64,000 bases of DNA from Helianthus annuus (lineage: Eukaryota > Streptophyta > Magnoliopsida > Asterales > Asteraceae). The notes under the pieces were generated by a model. The model had not been told where the DNA came from. It did not search any database and was given only the letters and a program-made list of their open reading frames with translations. The first letter of the stretch is position 1, and every line of letters starts with the position of its first letter. Where the stretch lies: the NCBI RefSeq assembly GCF_002127325.2, contig NC_035435.2, positions 110,032,517 to 110,096,516 on the forward strand, read 5' to 3'. The translations under genes were made by a program, and so were the position numbers. Positions 59,401 to 64,000 of this stretch are shown here, in pieces.

Positions 59401-60519
59401 CTTCACTATAGTATTTTGTAATCTATATTACATAATAAATATAAGTTATTTTACATAGTATAATAAATACTAAAATAATATTTATTTGAAAGTGGTAACC
59501 ATTTACACATAGTAAAAATGCGAAACAAATAATATATATTACATTGGCTTTACAAATATAATATAATGGTTAGTCATGTCAAAACAACTTATTTTTTTAT
59601 TGTATTTCCATCTCTAGGACATAGCATGAAAAATATAGTCACTAATAGTGTACTATCACATTATTTCACCATTTAAAACAATTTGGAACTCTAATACACT
59701 AACTCTATTGTCCTTTGGTGTATCTTTGCAATTCACTCATCTCAACACATAGAATTTCTCATATCATAATTTACTGTTTGACAAATCATTTTTCCATGCT
59801 TTTATTTCCTTTTGAACCCGTCAATTCTAAGTCTTCCTTAGGTACCAATCAAGGTAAGTTTTCTTCTGACAAAGAATTTTACTAATTCCAAAAAGTTCTT
59901 CACATTCATTTTAAGAATCTATAGATCATATATCTTTTGGCTTGAACGCAATCACCTTGAAAAACTATACCATTTCATCTCATTCGTTTGAACATTTCAT
60001 CTTTTGAAATATCTAGATCCTCTTCCTTGAAACTCACAATTTCGAAAACGGTGAATTTATTCGGTCATCATTATTGAATTCTTTCAATCATTACAAACAC
60101 TTTGTAGTATCCGAATAGAGCTGTAGCCTGTGTTAAACCCTATTCATAAGTCATTCGTTTGATTTGTCATATTCTTGGTACAATTATGTACTCAGATTAC
60201 AATACACTAAATCCTGTTGTCCAGTACCATTTAAGTAAACAATACTGATTTTCGGATAATCATTAATAAATCATTTTCCATACTCCCATTCACAAATAGA
60301 TATTTATCGAATCTGAATCTCCCTCAGTTGATTAAAGTAAGTTCATTTTGAATATTAAATCCAATTGTTTCTATAAATCATTTTTATTTTTAAAATGTTC
60401 ATACCCCTCAAAATATCTTTTGATTCCATTCCACGCTACATTATTTCCTCTTAATTAAAAGAAGAAACATAACCCCAAGAAAATATCATAGTTCAAATCT
60501 CGAGGACGAGATTTTTATT
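56422..60519 (+). other. Interior of element C, no coding sequence
   Basis: AT-rich with only short chance ORFs. Near the 3' end 'ctcgaggacgagatttttat' resembles the last codons of Tekay-type pol, suggesting descent from a coding element. Confidence 0.7.
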
Positions 60520-60532
60520 AAGGTGGGGAGGA
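60520..60532 (+). promoter_or_regulatory. Polypurine tract of element C
   Basis: AAGGTGGGGAGGA directly before the 3' LTR. Confidence 0.85.
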
Positions 60533-62299
60533 TGTAACAACCCTCACTAAAAAAAAATTAATATTTAGTATGACAATTATGCAATAAGGGAACCGTAATT
60601 CAGTTTAGTATGATTAATTAATCAGTTAATCAATATTAATTAAGCTAACAAGATTAATTAAGCTAAGTAAGGTCTATTAAAAATAGATATATATGGGGTC
60701 GTATAAGAACGTTTAATATTAATAATAAAATATATATTTTTTTTCCTTACTCCGTTTTTAATGAAACTTAGGTTAAAACGTAGATAAAAATATGCTCGTT
60801 CTAAAGACATATTCGTCGTTTTATAAAACGTTATATTTTAAAAGTTATGCAAGAAAAACGAGTGAAGCAGCTGAATTAATATATATAAGCAAGCTAGCTA
60901 GCACGTCAAGCAGGTAGGTAGGCACGTCAACTTATATCAGAATTATGAATTGAGGTGCTTGCCTGCTTGCTATAAATAAGAAGCTTAGGATTCATTTTTC
61001 TTTGCTCATTTCTTTTCTTCTTCTCTCTATACGTTGGTGTTCTAACCAATAATCACTCAATCGCTATTACGATTCATTTTCCGAGTGATCAATATATCCA
61101 ATGGATGTCTAAGTGCCGCCCACATTGGGTTATACTTTGTCGTTTGTCGTTAATTCGATAAATGAGTTGAAGTATTATACTTTGTCGTTTGTCGTTAATC
61201 CGATAAATGAGTTGAAGTATTATACTTTGTCGTTTGTCGTTAATCCGATAAATGAGTTGAAGTATTATACTTTGTTGTTTGTCGTTAATTCGATGAATGA
61301 GTTCAAGTATTGCACTTTATCGTTCATTGTGAGAATTTGATCTCGTGAATTATCGTAAAAGCTGTATTGATCATTAACCCGGTTTTGTGAAATTCGTTAA
61401 GATTCGAATCTCATGACTACCGTTAAGGTTTGATTTGGGTTCTACACCAATACGTATTCCATTCTGTTAAACTATGTATTTAACTACCAAGAATACTCCC
61501 AGCTACACCCTTACAATCAAACAAACTATAAAATCATCAGAAGATCCAGAATAATAAAGTGCATGCCTAATTATCGAAAGAAGTAGAATCAGGAAGTTTG
61601 TTAACTCAATCCTGCATGCTGATTTGTGAGTTATTCTTCTTTTATAAACTCTTTTCTCACCGTTTGTGAGTTGTTAACTATTTTACAATACTCCAAATTA
61701 TTTTCAGAATTATAACTTACAGTGATTAAGTTTATGTAATCACCAAATTACAGCCGGTATGTGGGGTATTGTGCACATTACTTGATAATCTTCACCATTG
61801 GGGCAGCCATTGGGTGATATGACCATAATCACAGACACCATTGGACATATGGGCCAATGGGTCGAGTGGTAAAGTACTGTGGGTAGTTGGTTGATATCAG
61901 AAACATTGTAAAAGATCTTAACACTGTGAATTATAACAAATGTGTCGTTTTCAGTAAAATGAATAATTCACTCAGTATTTCCCGCTGACAAAATCTTTTT
62001 AAAAAACGCGTTTCAGGTAATTACAATAGATTGGAGCAAGGATTGGATCCAGCACTGAAGGACTTCAAGAAGTGGCTTATTTTCAAATTAAGAAATATTG
62101 TTTTTATTAAAAGCTACCTTTATAAAACATGGAATTTATTTCATCTTTTTAAATAAAATCCGGTGTTTCTAAACTCTGATATTTTTCCTAACTCACGGTC
62201 CTGATGAAATTTCCGCTGCAATGTTTTTTAAATAATCACCGGTACCACTGGACTGCTCACGGCACCGATTCCAGCTAGATGGGGTCGGGGGTCGTGACA
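60533..62299 (+). mobile_element. 3' LTR of element C
   Basis: TGTAACAACCCTCAC...GGGGGTCGTGACA, 1767 bp. Compared with the 5' LTR it lacks about 10 bp near 60938. TATA box at 60971-60978. Followed by the aggac duplication and gag of A. Confidence 0.93.
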
Positions 62300-62304
62300 A
62301 GGAC

Positions 62305-64000
62305 CAGGTTTTTTCAACTGTGGAGACATGGGGCACTTCAAGAGGGAATGCCCAAAGCTTAATTAGGCACAAGGAAGAGTCTTCAACATTGGTGCGAGGG
62401 AAGCGCGCCAGGACCTAAATGTCGTTACTGGTACGTTCCCTATTAATCAACGCTTTGCATCTGTGCTATTTGATACTGGTGCCGACTATAGTTTTGTATC
62501 GCTAGAATTTAAAAGTATGCTTGGGTTAACTGCTAGTAAATTAGACATTCCGTACTCAATTGAACTGGCTAATGGAAAGATAGTTGAAACGAATGAAGTC
62601 ATCAGAGGATGTGTAATAGAGCTGGGAGAACACGGGTTTACACTGGATCTACTGCCAGTCGAGTTGGGAAGCTTCGATGTGGTAGTAGGGATGGATTGGT
62701 TGTCAAGCAACAAAGCCGAGATTGTTTGTCACGAGAAGACCATTCGCATCCCAATGGCAGATAGAGAAACGATTGTGGTACACGGAGAGAAGCGCGATAC
62801 GCCTCTAAGGATCATTAGCTGTCTAAAAGCTCGAAAGTGTTTGAAGAAGGGATGTGTTGCCTTCTTGGCACACATCATTGATAAAGTAGCCACTGAACCG
62901 AAGTTAGAAGATATTCCAGTCGTGAAGGAATATCCTGAAGTCTTTCCAGAAGACTTGCCAGGATTGCCGCCTCAAAGGCAAGTCGAGTTTCATATTGACT
63001 TAGTTCCAGGCGCCGCGCCTGTAGCTAAGGCACCTTATCGACTTGCACCTTCAGAGATGCAAGAGTTGTCAGCGCAACTTCAGGAGCTACTGGATAAAGG
63101 ATTTATCAGACCAAGCTTCTCGCCTTGGGGAGCTCCAGTTTTATTTGTTAAAAAGAAAGATGGTAGTTTTCGCATGTGTATCGACTACCGGGAGTTGAAC
63201 AAGTTGACTATCAAGAATAGATATCCTTTGCCGAGAATTGATGACCTGCTCGATCAACTTTAAGGTTCAAGTTTTTACTCGAAGATCGACCTTCGATCAG
63301 GTTATCACCAGTTGAGAATTCAAGAGGAAAGTATTCCCAAGACTGCTTTTAGGAATCGCAATGGACATTACAAGTTTCTGGTTATGCCGTTTGGTTTGAC
63401 GAACGCACCAGCAGTATTCATGGATTTGATGAACAGAGTTTGTAAGCCGTACCTCGATAAGTTTGTGATTGTATTCATTGATGATATTTTGATCTACTCG
63501 AAGACGAAAGAAGAGCACGAACAGCATTTAAGGGCTATTTTAGAGCTACTTAAAAAGGAGAAGCTATACGCAAAGTTCTCGAAGTGCGAGTTCTGGTTAC
63601 GCGAAGTCCAGTTTCTTGGTCTTGTGGTTAATGGAAATGGAATTCATGTGGATCCCACAAAGATCGAGGCGATCAAGAACTGGGAAACTCCTAAGACGCC
63701 AACCGAGATTCGGCAGTTCCTAGGTTTGGCTGGTTATTATCGTAGGTTCATTGAGGATTTCTCAAAAATCGCTCAACCATTGAACTCCCTTACGCAGAAA
63801 GACAAGAAGTATGATTGGGGAGACAAACAAGAAGAAGCATTTCAGTTGTTGAAGAACAAGCTTTGTGACGCGCCAATTTTATCTCTACCCGAAGGCACGG
63901 ACAACTTCATGGTATATTGCGACGCCTCGCGTCAAGGTCTGGGATGTGTACTAATGCAGCGTCAGAAAGTTATAGCCTATGCTTCTCGCCAGTTGAAAGT
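62305..64000 (+). pseudogene. End of gag and pol of element A (runs off window)
   Basis: Continues the gag frame from 54633. The zinc knuckle reads FFNCGDMGHFKREC, with its first Cys replaced by Phe. Then TAG 62364-62366 (expected Gln). Protease [13 protein letters not shown] and [10 protein letters not shown] with [23 protein letters not shown] 63261-63263 (expected Gln) after RIDDLLDQL; then open to the window end through [32 protein letters not shown] and the RNase H start [16 protein letters not shown]. Integrase and 3' LTR lie outside. Confidence 0.9.

Larger units (their letters stand above)
54634..62299 (+). mobile_element. Non-coding LTR element C (LARD-like), 7.7 kb, nested in gag of A
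   Basis: LTRs 54634-56404 and 60533-62299; target duplication aggac is perfect (54629-54633 and 62300-62304). Primer-binding-like GGTATCAGAGC at 56411-56421 and polypurine tract at 60520-60532. The 4.1-kb interior has no gag or pol motif in any frame I could read. The LTR pair differs by about ten substitutions and a few indels by eye. It must have used proteins from another element. Confidence 0.93.
33436..64000 (+). mobile_element. Tekay-type LTR retrotransposon A (continues past window end)
   Basis: 5' LTR, primer-binding site, leader repeats, extra ORF, gag and pol in order, interrupted by element B (37560-51572) and element C (54634-62299). Without them about 8.9 kb of A lies in the window, ending inside RNase H. 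It has several nonsense changes, all of transition type where the expected codon is clear. Host 5 bp before it: attgc. Confidence 0.9.

Noticed and set aside
1..64000. CRISPR array, operons or bacterial genes
   Set aside because: The tandem repeats seen are mini- or microsatellites or retroelement leaders; gene structure is that of a plant nuclear genome.

Overview
The window is nuclear DNA of a plant, most likely a eudicot. It has intron-containing plant genes (a BTB/POZ protein and a PERK-type receptor kinase) in a sea of plant transposons: Tekay-type chromovirus LTR elements, Tat-like, Copia, CACTA, Mutator-like, Harbinger-type and hAT-type MITEs, Helitrons and a tRNA-derived SINE. The Tekay gag and pre-gag proteins look most like those I recall from Asteraceae (sunflower, lettuce, tansy). 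That is memory, not a search.

Layout. 1-2740: 3' end and 3' LTR of a Tat-like Gypsy element. 4058-5145: broken CACTA (TNP2-type) transposase. 5877-12450: a field of small DNA transposons, including a GGGTC-rich TIR element, minus-strand Helitrons with hairpin-CTAG ends, MITEs with readable target duplications, and one doubtful small ORF. 12804-14544: two-exon BTB/POZ gene. 15329-16013: a Mutator-type MITE with a perfect 9-bp duplication and a SINE with a 13-bp duplication. 16431-19150: eight-exon PERK receptor kinase on the minus strand. 20194-21488: solo LTR. 21561-24896: deleted Copia element. 25046-27090: Mutator-like element carrying a dead calcium-dependent protein kinase fragment, which was itself split by two adjacent MITEs. 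29510-32010: interleaved inverted Helitron-like segments. 32820-33435: 41-bp minisatellite.

From 33436 to the window end lies one Tekay element (A), whose 3' end is outside the window. A 14.0-kb Tekay element (B, 37560-51572, duplication TACAT) sits in its leader. A 7.7-kb non-coding LTR element (C, 54634-62299, duplication AGGAC) sits in its gag. Removing C lets the gag-pol frame of A run on without a shift. A and B both carry an acidic, proline-rich extra ORF between primer-binding site and gag. In A the gag is interrupted by a 93-nt intron-like segment that B lacks. B also carries a second, divergent partial gag.

Only the BTB/POZ gene and the PERK gene look like intact host genes. Everything else is mobile DNA, its debris, or simple repeats. 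Exon limits come from GT/AG sites that keep the frame and fit family conservation. Divergence figures are by-eye counts.
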